The notes under the pieces: generated by a model
The model's database searches: none
What the model saw: only the letters and a program-made list of their open reading frames with translations
What the model was told of the DNA's origin: nothing
Made by a program: the position numbers and the translations under genes
In this document: positions 27,998 through 36,808 of the stretch, piece after piece
Layout: every line of letters begins with the position of its first letter
How positions within the stretch are numbered: position 1 is the first letter of the stretch
Assembly (NCBI GenBank): GCA_046727175.1
Contig: JBKPCD010000115.1
Coordinates: forward strand, 1-50,090
Origin: JBKPCD01 sp046727175
Lineage (GTDB): Bacteria; Acidobacteriota; Vicinamibacteria; Vicinamibacterales; 2-12-FULL-66-21
Reading direction: 5' to 3'
Length of the DNA stretch: 50,090 bases

Positions 27998-28953
27998 AGA
28001 AGCTGTGGCAGGTGCGGGAGCTCAGCACCGTCGCAATCCTGGCGCTCGAGGTTCTCTTCTTCGCCTGGTATCTCTGGCCCGAGGGCGACCGGCCGCACCC
28101 GTTCATCAACGTGCCGAATGCGCTGCTGATCCTCAAGTATTCGTCTATCTACGGCATTGCGGCCGTTGGCGCCGCGGTGGTGATCATCTCGGGCGGAATC
28201 GATCTGGCGCCGGGAGCCGTGATCGCGCTCTCAGGTGTCGTCTGCGCGGGCTTGTTCGTGGAAGGCGGCTGGTCGCTCGGTGCAAGCATGGCCGCTGGTT
28301 TGCTCGTCGGGCTCGTCACCGGAATCGTCAGCTCGATCCTGATCGTCGCCGTACGCCTTCCGCCGTTCATCGCGACGCTCGGCGTCATGGGGATCACGCG
28401 CGGCGCCGCGTTCATCATCACCGAAGGCCGCTATTACGACGTCTCGAGCCGTCTGCTCGGAGGCTGGCGGCCGCTCGGGCTGCCCGCTGATTGGGTCGCG
28501 CCCATCATCATGATTGGCCTTGCTGTCGTCTTCCAGATTCTGATGAAGCAGTTCCAGTGGGGGCGCGCGGTCTTTTCGGTCGGAGGCAACGAGACTGCGG
28601 CGCTCTTCTCCGGCATCGCCGTGGGACAATTGAAGACCTCGGTGTATGTGATCAGCGGATTCCTCTCCGCTGTCGCCGGGATCGTCCTCGTCGTCGTGCA
28701 GGGCCAGGGGAAGGCCGACCTCGCAACGGGCTACGAACTGGATATCATCGCGTCGGCCGTCGTGGGGGGCGCGAGCCTTTCGGGTGGTCGTGGGTCGGTG
28801 ATGGGCGCAGTCCTCGGAACGCTGATCTTCGGCGTGCTGCGAAATGCGCTGCCGCAGATTCCCGGCGCGACGTTCTACGATCGCGCGATCGTCGGCCTCG
28901 TGGTCATCGTGATCGTGGTAATGGATCAGCTGTTGCTGAAACGAACAGAATAA
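27994..28953 (+). CDS. Sugar ABC transporter permease (RbsC/AraH type)
   Basis: The 319-residue inner-membrane protein starts with GTG at 27994, coupled to the ATPase stop through GTGA. It shows the BPD_transp_2 pattern of eight or more hydrophobic segments. Conserved phrases are AVVIISGGIDLAPGAVIALSG, PPFIATLGVMGITRGAAFIIT, GRAVFSVGGNETAALFSGI and ASAVVGGASLSGGRGSVMGAVLGTLIFGVLRN, typical of ribose, xylose and arabinose systems. One permease gene suggests a homodimer. Confidence 0.94.
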   Translation: MKKLWQVRELSTVAILALEVLFFAWYLWPEGDRPHPFINVPNALLILKYSSIYGIAAVGAAVVIISGGIDLAPGAVIALSGVVCAGLFVEGGWSLGASMAAGLLVGLVTGIVSSILIVAVRLPPFIATLGVMGITRGAAFIITEGRYYDVSSRLLGGWRPLGLPADWVAPIIMIGLAVVFQILMKQFQWGRAVFSVGGNETAALFSGIAVGQLKTSVYVISGFLSAVAGIVLVVVQGQGKADLATGYELDIIASAVVGGASLSGGRGSVMGAVLGTLIFGVLRNALPQIPGATFYDRAIVGLVVIVIVVMDQLLLKRTE

Positions 28954-28983
28954 AAGGGAAAAGGCCAAGAAAACGGAGGCGTC

Positions 28984-29991
28984 ATGAAACCCTTTTGCGC
29001 AGTAGCAATCGCAGCCGCGTTGCTCGGTGTGACCGGATGCGGCGGAAAGCAGGAAACGGGCGGCAATGCGAGCACGCCGAAGAAATCCATTGCAGTCGGA
29101 GAGCTGCGGTTCGCCGTCATCCCCAAAGCGCTCGACCTCCCTGTCTTCAACTACGCGAAGATTGGCGCCGAGCGCGCGGCAAAGGAGCTCGGGAACGTCG
29201 AGATCCTGTGGAACGCCCCCGCCTCCAACGATCAGCTGAAGCAGAAGGAGATCCTGGAGTCGTTTATCACTCAGCGCGTCGACGGCATCGCGATTTCGTG
29301 CCTCAACGGCGACTTCCTCACCGACACCATCAACCGGGCCATCGATTCCGGGATTCCAGTCGTCACGTGGGACTCGGACGCGCCGAAATCGAAGCGGCTG
29401 GCGTTCTGGGGCGTCGACGACTACGCCTCGGGAACAATCATGGGCGAGGAGGCGATCAAGCGTCTGAACGGGAAAGGTAAGGTGGCCCTGATCACGAGCC
29501 TCGGCGCCGCGAACCTGCAGAACCGCCTACAAGGCGTTCGCGACGCACTCGCCAAAGCGCCCGGTATTCAAATCGTGGAAACGTACGACATCAAGGAAGA
29601 CACGGTTCGGGCTTCGGAGATCATCGCCACCGGCTCGCGGCGCTATCCCGATCTGGCCGCATGGATCTCGGTCGGCGGCTGGCCCGTCTTCACGCGCAAC
29701 GCGCTCGATGGCGTCGACCCGACGAAGATGAAGGTCATCTCGTTCGACACCATTCAGCCCGCGCTCGATCTCCTCGAAGCCGGCAAGGTCGAAGTGCTCA
29801 TCGGTCAGAAATACTTCGGGTGGGGATCGGAACCGGTGAAGCTGCTCTACGACATCAAGCACGGCAAGAATCCGGCGAAGCAGATTATCGACTCAGGCGT
29901 TGATGTAGTGACCAAGGAGAACGTCGCGCAGTATCGGGAACAATGGAAGAAGATGGAAGCGGGGGATAGTTCCCTGCCGGTAGCTCGGTAG
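28984..29991 (+). CDS. Sugar-binding lipoprotein of the ABC importer
   Basis: The 335-residue protein captures sugar in the periplasm. A GGAGG ribosome binding site precedes the ATG. The N-terminus is a lipoprotein signal (lipobox LGVTGC, Cys 19), which anchors the protein to a membrane. A two-lobe Peripla_BP_4 fold follows (RFAVIPKALDLPVFNYAKIGAERAA, ITQRVDGIAISCLNGDFL, DSGIPVVTWDSDAP, GWPVFTRNAL). It closes the ATPase-permease-binding-protein operon. The last codons (PVAR and stop) are read from the start of a GAGCTACCG-type word repeat, so the C-terminus may be repeat-derived. The specific sugar is not readable; galactose, arabinose or ribose are possible. Confidence 0.92.
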   Translation: MKPFCAVAIAAALLGVTGCGGKQETGGNASTPKKSIAVGELRFAVIPKALDLPVFNYAKIGAERAAKELGNVEILWNAPASNDQLKQKEILESFITQRVDGIAISCLNGDFLTDTINRAIDSGIPVVTWDSDAPKSKRLAFWGVDDYASGTIMGEEAIKRLNGKGKVALITSLGAANLQNRLQGVRDALAKAPGIQIVETYDIKEDTVRASEIIATGSRRYPDLAAWISVGGWPVFTRNALDGVDPTKMKVISFDTIQPALDLLEAGKVEVLIGQKYFGWGSEPVKLLYDIKHGKNPAKQIIDSGVDVVTKENVAQYREQWKKMEAGDSSLPVAR

Positions 29992-30049
29992 TTCGGTAGC
30001 TCGATCAATCCGGCCCTCTTCCGAGCTACCGGACCACCGAGCTACCGGT
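29977..30049. repeat. GAGCTACCG word repeat, inverted, between convergent genes
   Basis: The left arm CCGGTAGCTCGGTAGTTCGG (from 29977) overlaps the last codons of the binding-protein gene and supplies its TAG stop. The right arm (30021-30049) carries CCGAGCTACCGG and CCGAGCTACCGGTTTTT. The T-run after the right arm gives a possible rho-independent terminator for the plus-strand operon. Confidence 0.85.
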
Positions 30050-30055
30050 TTTTGG

Positions 30056-32155
30056 CTACAGCGTCGGCTTGTGCAACACTTCCTGCACTTCCTGCTGTTT
30101 CTTCGATCCGCGCAACCCTTGGATCTGGATGGTCGGCTGCTCTTTGAGGACGTGCTGGCGGTACAGCGCAGCAATGCGGTCGTCTTCGGCCTGCTTCTTC
30201 TTTGCTTCCGCGCGGGCGCGCAGCTTCTCCTCGCGCGCGGTCTTGGCGATGCCCTTCTCGTCGAGGTCCGTCTGCTTGCTCGCGGCAACGGCTTCGGGAT
30301 CCAACACGAGGCTGTGATCCGTGCTCGCGAGCTGCACGTGCTTGCCGCCCGCGAAGATCTCGTGGCGGCCATGTTCCTCGTACCACTTCGTGAGCGTCGC
30401 CGTCATGTGCATCTTCTCGATGATGTTCCGCCAGCCGATGCCGGTGTTGTAGGCGCAGAACGAGATCTCTCCTTCCTGGGTCGCGTACGGAATGATGCAG
30501 CGCTCCGTTCGACGGAAGTCGTAGTTGAAGAGATCCTGGAACCACATGCCGGCGATGAACAGGAAGTTCCAGCGGTCTGCGCGCCGCTTGTCGATGTCGG
30601 CTTCGGTTCGCGTGCCGTCGACGCGGCCGTAGCCGCCTGACTGCGCCTTCTTCGTCGCGCCGAAGGTCTTGTCGAACTTCCTCATCAGATCGGCGAGCTT
30701 GAAGTGCGTCGGCGCCTTGAACGGGTCGTAATTCTTCATCAGCGCAAGCGCCATTCCAACAACGGACAGTTTGCGGCCGCGCGCGGCGTCGTTGACCCGC
30801 TGCAGGTCCTTCGCGAGCTGATCGGCGTGGAGGAACGCCGTCACGGGCACGGCCTCCTTCGTTTCCTTGTCGATCATCACCGCCATGCCGACGCCGCAGT
30901 TCGGGTGGCAGCCGCATGTCAGGTTTCCCCACTCAGCGCTCGGACCATGGACCAGGTCGGCCCAATCGGTGAAGGTACCCATGAAGGAAATCGGGAACCA
31001 ATCGCGCACTGGCTCTCCAATGCCCATCTGGTTCTTCACGTCATGCGCCAGATGCGACAACGTGTAGCGCTGCGCGGCACGGCGCTCGGGTGTGACCTCC
31101 TCGTCGCGTCCGGTGAAGGACACTGGCTGGAACGAGAGGAAGTTGATCTTCCGCGGGTTGTCGAGCGCGAACTGAATGATGCGGCCCACCTGCTCGTTGT
31201 TCACGCCGTTGACGATCGTCACGACGGGCACGATGTCGACGCCGGCGGTCCAGAGGTTTTCGATGGCGCGCAGCTTGACATCGAACAGGTTTCCGACGAG
31301 CCGATGCGAGTTGGCGGCGTTGCCGATGCCATCGAACTGCAGGTAGGCGTACCGGAGACCTGCCTCCGCTGCCGCTTTCGCGAACTCGGGACTCTTCGCG
31401 AACTCGATGCCGTTGGTCGCGGCCTGGACGCTGTTGTATCCGACCTGCCTCGCGTAGCTCACCGCGTCGAGGAAGTACGGCGACATCGTCGGCTCGCCGC
31501 CGGAGAACTGGACCGACATCTGCCGGCGTGGCTTGATCGAGATCGCATTATCGAGCAGCATCCTGATGTCGTCCCACGGGAGCTCGTGGACGAACCCCAC
31601 CTGGTTCGCGTCCATGAAGCACGGGTCGCACATCATGTTGCAGCGGTTCGTCAGGTCGATCGTCAGCACCGAGCCGCGGCCGTACTTGATCGTGCTGCTG
31701 CCGTGGTTGTGCAGCTTCTCGTCGTTGTGCGCGCGGATATCGCTTCCGGGGAACGACTCCTCGAGGTGCTTGAAAAACGCCGGATCGATGGCCATGACGT
31801 CTTCGAAGTGCCCATGTTGCGGACAGTCCTTCACCATCAGAATCTGACCGTTCCGCTCGATGATCTGTGCCTTGATTTCGCCGATCTTCTCCGAGAGCAG
31901 GATCCGATAATCTCGCTTGCCGTCGACGATTTCCTGGCGCGCTTCGCGCACGCAGATCGGGCACAACGAGTCGGTTTCGCGCGGCCAGCCGAGTGGCGGC
32001 TTCACTTTCTGCCAGGACTTCTGGATCGGCAGGTCCGACCACTTCGGCGTGAACGTGTTGCCGGGCTTGATGTTGTTGAGCGCGTCGAACGCGGTCCAGG
32101 CGCCCCGGGCGAAATAGGTAAGTCCTTTCTCGACGTACTTAATCGGCTTGTGCAT
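30056..32155 (-). CDS. Radical SAM protein of the tetraether/membrane-spanning lipid synthase (Tes-like) family
   Basis: The 699-residue protein starts at the ATG at 32155. An N-terminal cysteine site comes first: C65 and C68 in SLCPIC, and C111 in CPQHGHFEDV, like the small metal-binding domain of archaeal Tes. The radical SAM cluster motif CxxxCxxC is at C172, C176 and C179 (RCNMMCDPCFMDAN), preceded by LTIDLTN. Next come VQFSGGEPT (SAM binding), AATNGIEFA, YLQFDGIG, INFLSFQPVSFTGR and a late Cys group (CGCHPNCGVG). All follow the order seen in Tes and in the bacterial homologues proposed to join fatty acyl tails. The C-terminus (about 640-690) is a charged, coiled-coil-like tail rich in K, E and A. 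The gene stands alone. The role in membrane-spanning lipids is inferred from family; the substrate is not shown by sequence. Confidence 0.78.
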   Translation of the reverse strand: MHKPIKYVEKGLTYFARGAWTAFDALNNIKPGNTFTPKWSDLPIQKSWQKVKPPLGWPRETDSLCPICVREARQEIVDGKRDYRILLSEKIGEIKAQIIERNGQILMVKDCPQHGHFEDVMAIDPAFFKHLEESFPGSDIRAHNDEKLHNHGSSTIKYGRGSVLTIDLTNRCNMMCDPCFMDANQVGFVHELPWDDIRMLLDNAISIKPRRQMSVQFSGGEPTMSPYFLDAVSYARQVGYNSVQAATNGIEFAKSPEFAKAAAEAGLRYAYLQFDGIGNAANSHRLVGNLFDVKLRAIENLWTAGVDIVPVVTIVNGVNNEQVGRIIQFALDNPRKINFLSFQPVSFTGRDEEVTPERRAAQRYTLSHLAHDVKNQMGIGEPVRDWFPISFMGTFTDWADLVHGPSAEWGNLTCGCHPNCGVGMAVMIDKETKEAVPVTAFLHADQLAKDLQRVNDAARGRKLSVVGMALALMKNYDPFKAPTHFKLADLMRKFDKTFGATKKAQSGGYGRVDGTRTEADIDKRRADRWNFLFIAGMWFQDLFNYDFRRTERCIIPYATQEGEISFCAYNTGIGWRNIIEKMHMTATLTKWYEEHGRHEIFAGGKHVQLASTDHSLVLDPEAVAASKQTDLDEKGIAKTAREEKLRARAEAKKKQAEDDRIAALYRQHVLKEQPTIQIQGLRGSKKQQEVQEVLHKPTL

Positions 32156-32265
32156 ACGGTCGACGATAACGTTTCTGTTGGTCGGGGGCAGCCCAAATCC
32201 GGCAAAAGGGCACAAATCGGGGTGAACGGGCAATCGACGAAGGGGATGGGCAGGTTGGTGGGCTT

Positions 32266-32300
32266 AGGTGCCTGGTGCCAGGTGCCTGGTGCCAGGTGCT
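32266..32300. repeat. GGTGCCTGGTGCCA tandem word repeat
   Basis: Two 14-bp copies of GGTGCCTGGTGCCA followed by GGTGCT. Each copy is partly self-complementary (TGCCTGGTGCCA/TGGCACCAGGCA). It directly abuts the stop of msrQ and lies before the radical SAM gene start. Confidence 0.8.
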
Positions 32301-32926
32301 TATGGTTCGAAGCCGAAGCGTCGTCCGGGGACCGGCTGATGGCGGACAGGCGCGGCAGACCGGAACCGCCACAGCAGCCGGAAGCCGAGTAGCCCCGCCA
32401 GAAGCACCGCGTAGTAGACCGGCTCTCCGACGACGACCTTGACCTTCCAGATGAAATGCAGGCACGCGGCAATGCCGCTGACGTAAATCAGCCGGTGCAA
32501 CATCTGCCATCGGCGTCCCAGCCGCCGGATCCATCCCTTTGTCGAAGTGATCGCCAGCGGCAGCATCGCGAGAAACGCGGTCATCCCCGCGGTGATATAC
32601 GGACGCTTGATGATGTCGCCCAGGATGTGTTTAAAGGCCAGGCCTTGATCGAGAACGAGATACGTGAGGAGGTGAAGCGAGGCATAGAAAAACGCGAACA
32701 GCCCGAGCATCCGGCGGTACTGAATCAATCGATTCCATCCGGTGACCCGACGAAGGGGCGTGATCGCCAGAGTGATCAGAAGCAGTCGGAGCGTCCAGAT
32801 TCCCGTCGTGAGCGTCACGTCTTCGATCGGATTGAAGCTCAGACGACCGGTGAGGGCGCGAAGCAGCAGCCACAGCGCCGGAGTCAGCGCGAGAACGAAC
32901 ACGAGTAGTTTCGAGAGCCGAGCCAT
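32300..32926 (-). CDS. msrQ: MsrQ, heme-binding membrane subunit of methionine sulfoxide reductase
   Basis: The 208-residue inner-membrane protein supplies electrons to MsrP. It has six hydrophobic segments and the ferric-reductase-like motifs of the family: RRMLGLFAFFYASLHLLTYL (heme His), IKRPYITAGMTAFLAMLPLAITST, and GRRWQMLHRLIYVSGIAACLHFIWKVK (two more His residues). The gene follows msrP at a 21-bp gap, the usual operon order. The C-terminal tail after FRLLWRF is variable in the family. Confidence 0.94.
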   Translation of the reverse strand: MARLSKLLVFVLALTPALWLLLRALTGRLSFNPIEDVTLTTGIWTLRLLLITLAITPLRRVTGWNRLIQYRRMLGLFAFFYASLHLLTYLVLDQGLAFKHILGDIIKRPYITAGMTAFLAMLPLAITSTKGWIRRLGRRWQMLHRLIYVSGIAACLHFIWKVKVVVGEPVYYAVLLAGLLGFRLLWRFRSAAPVRHQPVPGRRFGFEP

Positions 32927-32947
32927 GGACAGATTGCGATTGCTGAT

Positions 32948-33925
32948 TCAGTAATTTCTCTTCAAATCCATTCCGGCGTACATCGACGCGACCTGATCAC
33001 CGTAGCCGTTGAACATCAGCGTTGGACGGCGGAAGAATTCGCCGATCCGACGTTCTCGACTTTGATCCCATCGCACCGGACTGACGTTCGGGTTCACGTT
33101 CGAATAGAACCCGTACCAGGAGGGGTTCGCGATCGCCCAGGAGTTCCCTGGCTGTTTCTCCACGAAACGGATCCTGACAATCGATTTGATGCTCTTGAAG
33201 CCGTACTTCCATGGCACCACGAGCCGGATCGGCGCGCCGTTCTGGTTCAACAACGTCTTCCCGTACAGCCCGACTGCGAGGATGGTGAGCGGGTGCAGCG
33301 CCTCGTCCATCCGCAGTCCCTCGGTGTACGGCCACTCGAGAACGGAGTCACGCTGACCCGGCATTTCCGTCGGCCGCAGCAGTGTCGTGAACTCCACGAA
33401 CGCGGCCTTCGACGTCGGCGACGCTCGCTTGAGGACGCTGCTCAGCGGAATGCCGATCCAGGGGATCACCATCGACCACGCTTCAACACAACGCAGCCGA
33501 TAGATCCGTTCCTCGAGCTCGAACGGCTTGATGAGATCTTCGACCAGGTACTCGGCTGGCTTTTCACAAAGCCCGTCAATCTTCACTTTCCAGGGGCTCG
33601 TCTTGAGTCGGTTCGCGTACCGCTTCGGATCTTCCTTGCCGATGCCGAACTCGTAGAAGTTGTTGTACCCGGTGATCTCTTCGTACGAATTCAGTTGTTC
33701 GTCTGTTGTGACAACCTTTGGCTTGAATGTCGTCAACGGCGCCTGGCCTGCCGCCGGATCATCGTCGCCATCGATCGCACCGTTCTCGCGCGCGAGCAGC
33801 AACGGCATCGTGACGCCTGCCAGGGCGGCACCGCCGGCCAGACGCATGAACTCGCGGCGCCGCAAATACACTTTCTCGCTGGTGACTTCGGACGATCGAA
33901 TGTCCGATGCTCGCCTGATCAACAT
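32948..33925 (-). CDS. msrP: MsrP, molybdopterin-dependent methionine sulfoxide reductase
   Basis: This periplasmic enzyme repairs oxidised methionine in envelope proteins. I set the start at the ATG at 33925 (MLIRRASDIRSSEVTSEKVY), which has a CAGAGG ribosome binding site, in preference to the GTG at 33973. The product of 325 residues has a twin-arginine signal (LRRREFMRLAGGAALAG), so it is exported with its cofactor. The molybdenum ligand Cys is in RLRCVEAWSMVIPWIG. WKYGFKSIKSIVRIRFV and the C-terminal YAGMDLKRNY are family hallmarks. Confidence 0.95.
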   Translation of the reverse strand: MLIRRASDIRSSEVTSEKVYLRRREFMRLAGGAALAGVTMPLLLARENGAIDGDDDPAAGQAPLTTFKPKVVTTDEQLNSYEEITGYNNFYEFGIGKEDPKRYANRLKTSPWKVKIDGLCEKPAEYLVEDLIKPFELEERIYRLRCVEAWSMVIPWIGIPLSSVLKRASPTSKAAFVEFTTLLRPTEMPGQRDSVLEWPYTEGLRMDEALHPLTILAVGLYGKTLLNQNGAPIRLVVPWKYGFKSIKSIVRIRFVEKQPGNSWAIANPSWYGFYSNVNPNVSPVRWDQSRERRIGEFFRRPTLMFNGYGDQVASMYAGMDLKRNY

Positions 33926-34074
33926 CGGGACCTCTGGTTGAGATGCTGCTCGGCTGGGCTGAGTTTCGACCACGATTCAATTTACCACCCGGTCGGCCCA
34001 GAGCTTGCGCCGTCGGCCCTCCCCATCGTTAACCCCGACCATCGCCAGCTGCTTCCCAGCGCTGTCCGACTGAT

Positions 34075-34113
34075 CCGCGTTCATTCGCGCGAATCCGCGT
34101 CTCGTGATCCGCG
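34075..34113. repeat. CGCGAATCCGCGTCTCGTG word, second locus
   Basis: CGCGAATCCGCGTCTCGTG, flanked by ATCCGCG words, matches the 30-bp tandem unit at 23091-23274. It lies in the leader of the histidine kinase gene, between it and the divergent msrP. Confidence 0.75.
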
Positions 34114-34127
34114 TATAAAATGCACCC

Positions 34128-34820
34128 ATGCAGAACCCGCCAGTTGACCCGCGCTGGCACCGGCTGCTCTCGCTCGCGGTCCACGAGTTCCGCACGCCCA
34201 TGACCGTGGTCGCCGGCTACATTCGCATGCTGCTGAAGGATCGCGCCGGTCCCCTGACCGACCAGCAGCGGCGGCTGCTCGAAGAAGCCGAGAAGTCGTG
34301 CGGACGGCTCTCGGCGCTGCTGGCGGAAATCAGCGACTTGTCGAACCTCGATGAGGGAACAGCGACCTTCAATCGCAGCACGGTCGATTTGAAGGGGCTC
34401 CTGACGGAGACCGTCGCCGATCTGCCGCCGCTGCCGGATCGCGAGATAACCGTCGATGTGACGGTGACCTCTAACGGCGCGTCGATCCTCGGCGATCCCG
34501 TTCGTCTCAAGACCACGCTGACTTCGATTCTCAATGCGCTCAGACGTGAGCTCGTCACCAGCGACCAGCTCTTCGTACGCGAGCAGCGACGCGATGTCGG
34601 AGAACGCGCCTATTCATGGATTGCCATCGGCGACGCCGATCACATCGAGCAGCTCGCGAAGAGCGACGCCTCGGCGCTCGGCAGGTTCGACGAGTGGCGC
34701 AGCGGCTGCGGGTTGAGCCTTGCCGTCGCGCGGCGCGTACTCAGCGCACACGAGGGGTTCGTCTGGTCACCGACTGATAACATCAAGTCCAGCGCTATCA
34801 TCGCACTCCCGTTGAGGTAA
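34128..34820 (+). CDS. Small orphan sensor-histidine-kinase-like protein
   Basis: The 230-residue protein has no membrane segment or PAS sensor. It starts nearly at the dimerisation domain: H19 in LSLAVHEFRTPMTVVAGY is the phospho-acceptor. The ATPase half keeps an N-box-like DPVRLKTTLTSILNALRREL and a G2-like GCGLSLAVARRVLSAHEG. The D-box (DxGxG) reads IGDADHIEQL and is degenerate, and the N-box Asn is followed by an unusual ALRR. It may be a weak kinase, a phosphatase or a phosphotransfer partner for the response regulator 280 bp downstream. The gap (34821-35100) shows no clear promoter; AGGAG at about 35093 is the ribosome binding site of the next gene. Confidence 0.8.
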   Translation: MQNPPVDPRWHRLLSLAVHEFRTPMTVVAGYIRMLLKDRAGPLTDQQRRLLEEAEKSCGRLSALLAEISDLSNLDEGTATFNRSTVDLKGLLTETVADLPPLPDREITVDVTVTSNGASILGDPVRLKTTLTSILNALRRELVTSDQLFVREQRRDVGERAYSWIAIGDADHIEQLAKSDASALGRFDEWRSGCGLSLAVARRVLSAHEGFVWSPTDNIKSSAIIALPLR

Positions 34821-35100
34821 CCTCCACTGCGACGTCGCGGTGAGAACCACGAGAATTGCACTTTCCAAAGTTGGAGTTGGGCCGACCGACGCAGCCTTGA
34901 TGAGGTACGACTCTTGTATACATTGGGTTCCCAGATCTGAAAGTGTAGCGATAGCTACTCGCTCAATGGCTCGTCTCAACGTCGGTTGCGAGCTGAACCG
35001 GGCGTGACTGAAGCTCGGCCGGTTCCCGAAGCCCCGCCGCGAGGCCTTGGCAGCGTGGGGTTGAAGCGACAGTTCCAACCGCCGAGGTCCCAGGAGATCG

Positions 35101-36618
35101 ATGAACAAGCCCTACGTCGCCATAGTCGATGATGATTCGGCGTTTGCTGCCTATCTACGCACATTTCTTGCGACTCGTGGCTACGAAGCACGCTGCTATA
35201 CCCGCGGCGACGAGTTGCTCGCGTCCGTGAAACAGTCCGAGGCGCCCGATGTCGTCTTGCTGGACGTCATGATGCCCGGACTGGATGGTCTCGCCACACT
35301 CCGTGCCCTGAAGACGTCCCGACCGGGCGCGCAAGTCATCATGCTGTCGGGCCGGAACCAGGCGTCCACGATCGTCGAGGCCGTGCGTCTCGGCGCTGCG
35401 GATTATGTCGTCAAACCCGACGACCCCGAGGGGTTGGGTGAAATTGCGTTGGATGTCGCGATCAAGAACGCCATCGAGAAGACGCGCCTCGTCTCGGAAT
35501 TGAGCGAGCTGCGACAGCAGCTCAGCGACGACGAGGACCGCTCCGTGTGGGGCAACACGGAGCAGATGCGGGCGATCGCGACGGTGATCGAGCAGGTTGC
35601 CGACAGCGACGTGACTGTTCTGATTCGCGGCGAGAGTGGCGTCGGCAAGGAGCTCGTCTCGCGGGCCATCCATCAACGCTCGACGCGCCGCAACAAGCCG
35701 TTCGTCAAGGTCAATTGCGCAGCCCTGCCGGCCGAGCTCCTTGAGAGCGAGTTGTTCGGCCACGAGCGCGGCGCGTTCACCGGAGCCGCGACGACGCGCA
35801 TTGGCAAGTTCGAGCAGGCGGACGGCGGCACGCTGCTGCTCGACGAAATCGGAGAAATGAAGCCGGCGTTGCAGGCCAAACTTCTGCACGTCCTTCAGGA
35901 TGCGGAGTTCACAAAACTCGGCAGCAACAAGCGGATCGAGGTCGACGTGCGCGTGCTCGCGGCAACGAACCGCGACCTGGAGAAGATGCTGCAGAGCGGC
36001 GACTTTCGCGAGGACCTGTACTATCGGCTCAAAGTCATCGAAGTCATGGTGCCATCGCTTCGTGAGCGCCGGGACGAGATCCCGACGCTCATCGACTACT
36101 TCATCGCGAGGTTCTCGCGAAAGTACAACAGGCCGGCGCGCGAGATCTCCGACGAGCTGCGACAGCTTTTCGCGCATTACGATTGGCCTGGCAACATTCG
36201 CGAGCTCGAGAACCTGATCAAACGAATGGTCATCCTCCAGGACGAAGAGCTGGTCATCCGTGAGATCGAACGCAACATGCAGCGCGCGAACGCCGTGACG
36301 ATAGGCATCGCGACTCCGGCGCAGGTGGCCGTCGCCACGGGCGCTCCCGCGCCGGTAGCAGCCGGCGCGGAAACGACGCCGACGGGATTTGCCGCGGAGC
36401 CGGACTCGTCTGAGTCGGATGATGCGAACGATCGGGATGTGAGCGGCGGCTCGCTGGCAGCGGTGGCCAAAGCCGCCGCGATGAAGGCCGAGCGCGCCGC
36501 GATCGAGCAGACGCTGCGACAGGTCCATTGGAACCGCCGCAAGGCGGCTCAACTTCTCGGCGTCAGCTATAAGACGCTTCTGAATAAAATCAAGGAGTGC
36601 GGAATCAGCAGAGTGTGA
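35101..36618 (+). CDS. Sigma-54-dependent response regulator (NtrC family)
   Basis: The 505-residue protein activates sigma-54 promoters after phosphorylation. The receiver domain (1-120) has the acid pair D10-D11, phospho-acceptor D55 (VVLLDVMMPG) and K105. The AAA+ domain (about 148-385) has Walker A GESGVGKE (177-184), GAFTGA (224-229, sigma-54 contact), Walker B TLLLDEIGE and an arginine-finger region. A long Ala/Pro-rich linker (about 400-460) leads to the Fis-type helix-turn-helix (WNRRKAAQLLGVSYKTLLNKIKE). The kinase-like gene just upstream is the natural partner. The downstream gene is a close paralogue without the receiver. Confidence 0.95.
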   Translation: MNKPYVAIVDDDSAFAAYLRTFLATRGYEARCYTRGDELLASVKQSEAPDVVLLDVMMPGLDGLATLRALKTSRPGAQVIMLSGRNQASTIVEAVRLGAADYVVKPDDPEGLGEIALDVAIKNAIEKTRLVSELSELRQQLSDDEDRSVWGNTEQMRAIATVIEQVADSDVTVLIRGESGVGKELVSRAIHQRSTRRNKPFVKVNCAALPAELLESELFGHERGAFTGAATTRIGKFEQADGGTLLLDEIGEMKPALQAKLLHVLQDAEFTKLGSNKRIEVDVRVLAATNRDLEKMLQSGDFREDLYYRLKVIEVMVPSLRERRDEIPTLIDYFIARFSRKYNRPAREISDELRQLFAHYDWPGNIRELENLIKRMVILQDEELVIREIERNMQRANAVTIGIATPAQVAVATGAPAPVAAGAETTPTGFAAEPDSSESDDANDRDVSGGSLAAVAKAAAMKAERAAIEQTLRQVHWNRRKAAQLLGVSYKTLLNKIKECGISRV

Positions 36619-36737
36619 ACTGCGGCAGCACATGTGGGTAACTGCCTGCTGTCTTCGGGTCGCCTCTGCCGTTTTTGTTTCCCGGCGGCCGTGAAGATAT
36701 CAGACTGTTTCACACCTGTATGAAATGTTTTCCACGG

Positions 36738-36753
36738 TGGCATTCGCCTTGCT
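36738..36753 (+). promoter_or_regulatory. Sigma-54 (-24/-12) promoter
   Basis: TGGCATTCGCCTTGCT matches the sigma-54 consensus with GG and GC at exact spacing and a full TTGC -12 box. It lies 56 bases before the next activator gene. A dyad just upstream (TTTCA at 36708-36712 and TGAAA at 36721-36725) could be an activator site, so auto- or cross-activation is likely. Confidence 0.75.
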
Positions 36754-36808
36754 CATCCGCAACGGGATACATTCCGCTGCTGGCCAGGCACGTCTCGGAA
36801 CGTGATTG

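Noticed and set aside
9842..29991. A complete arabinose pathway with araA
   Set aside because: araB and araD are clear, but no L-arabinose isomerase sequence was found in the window.
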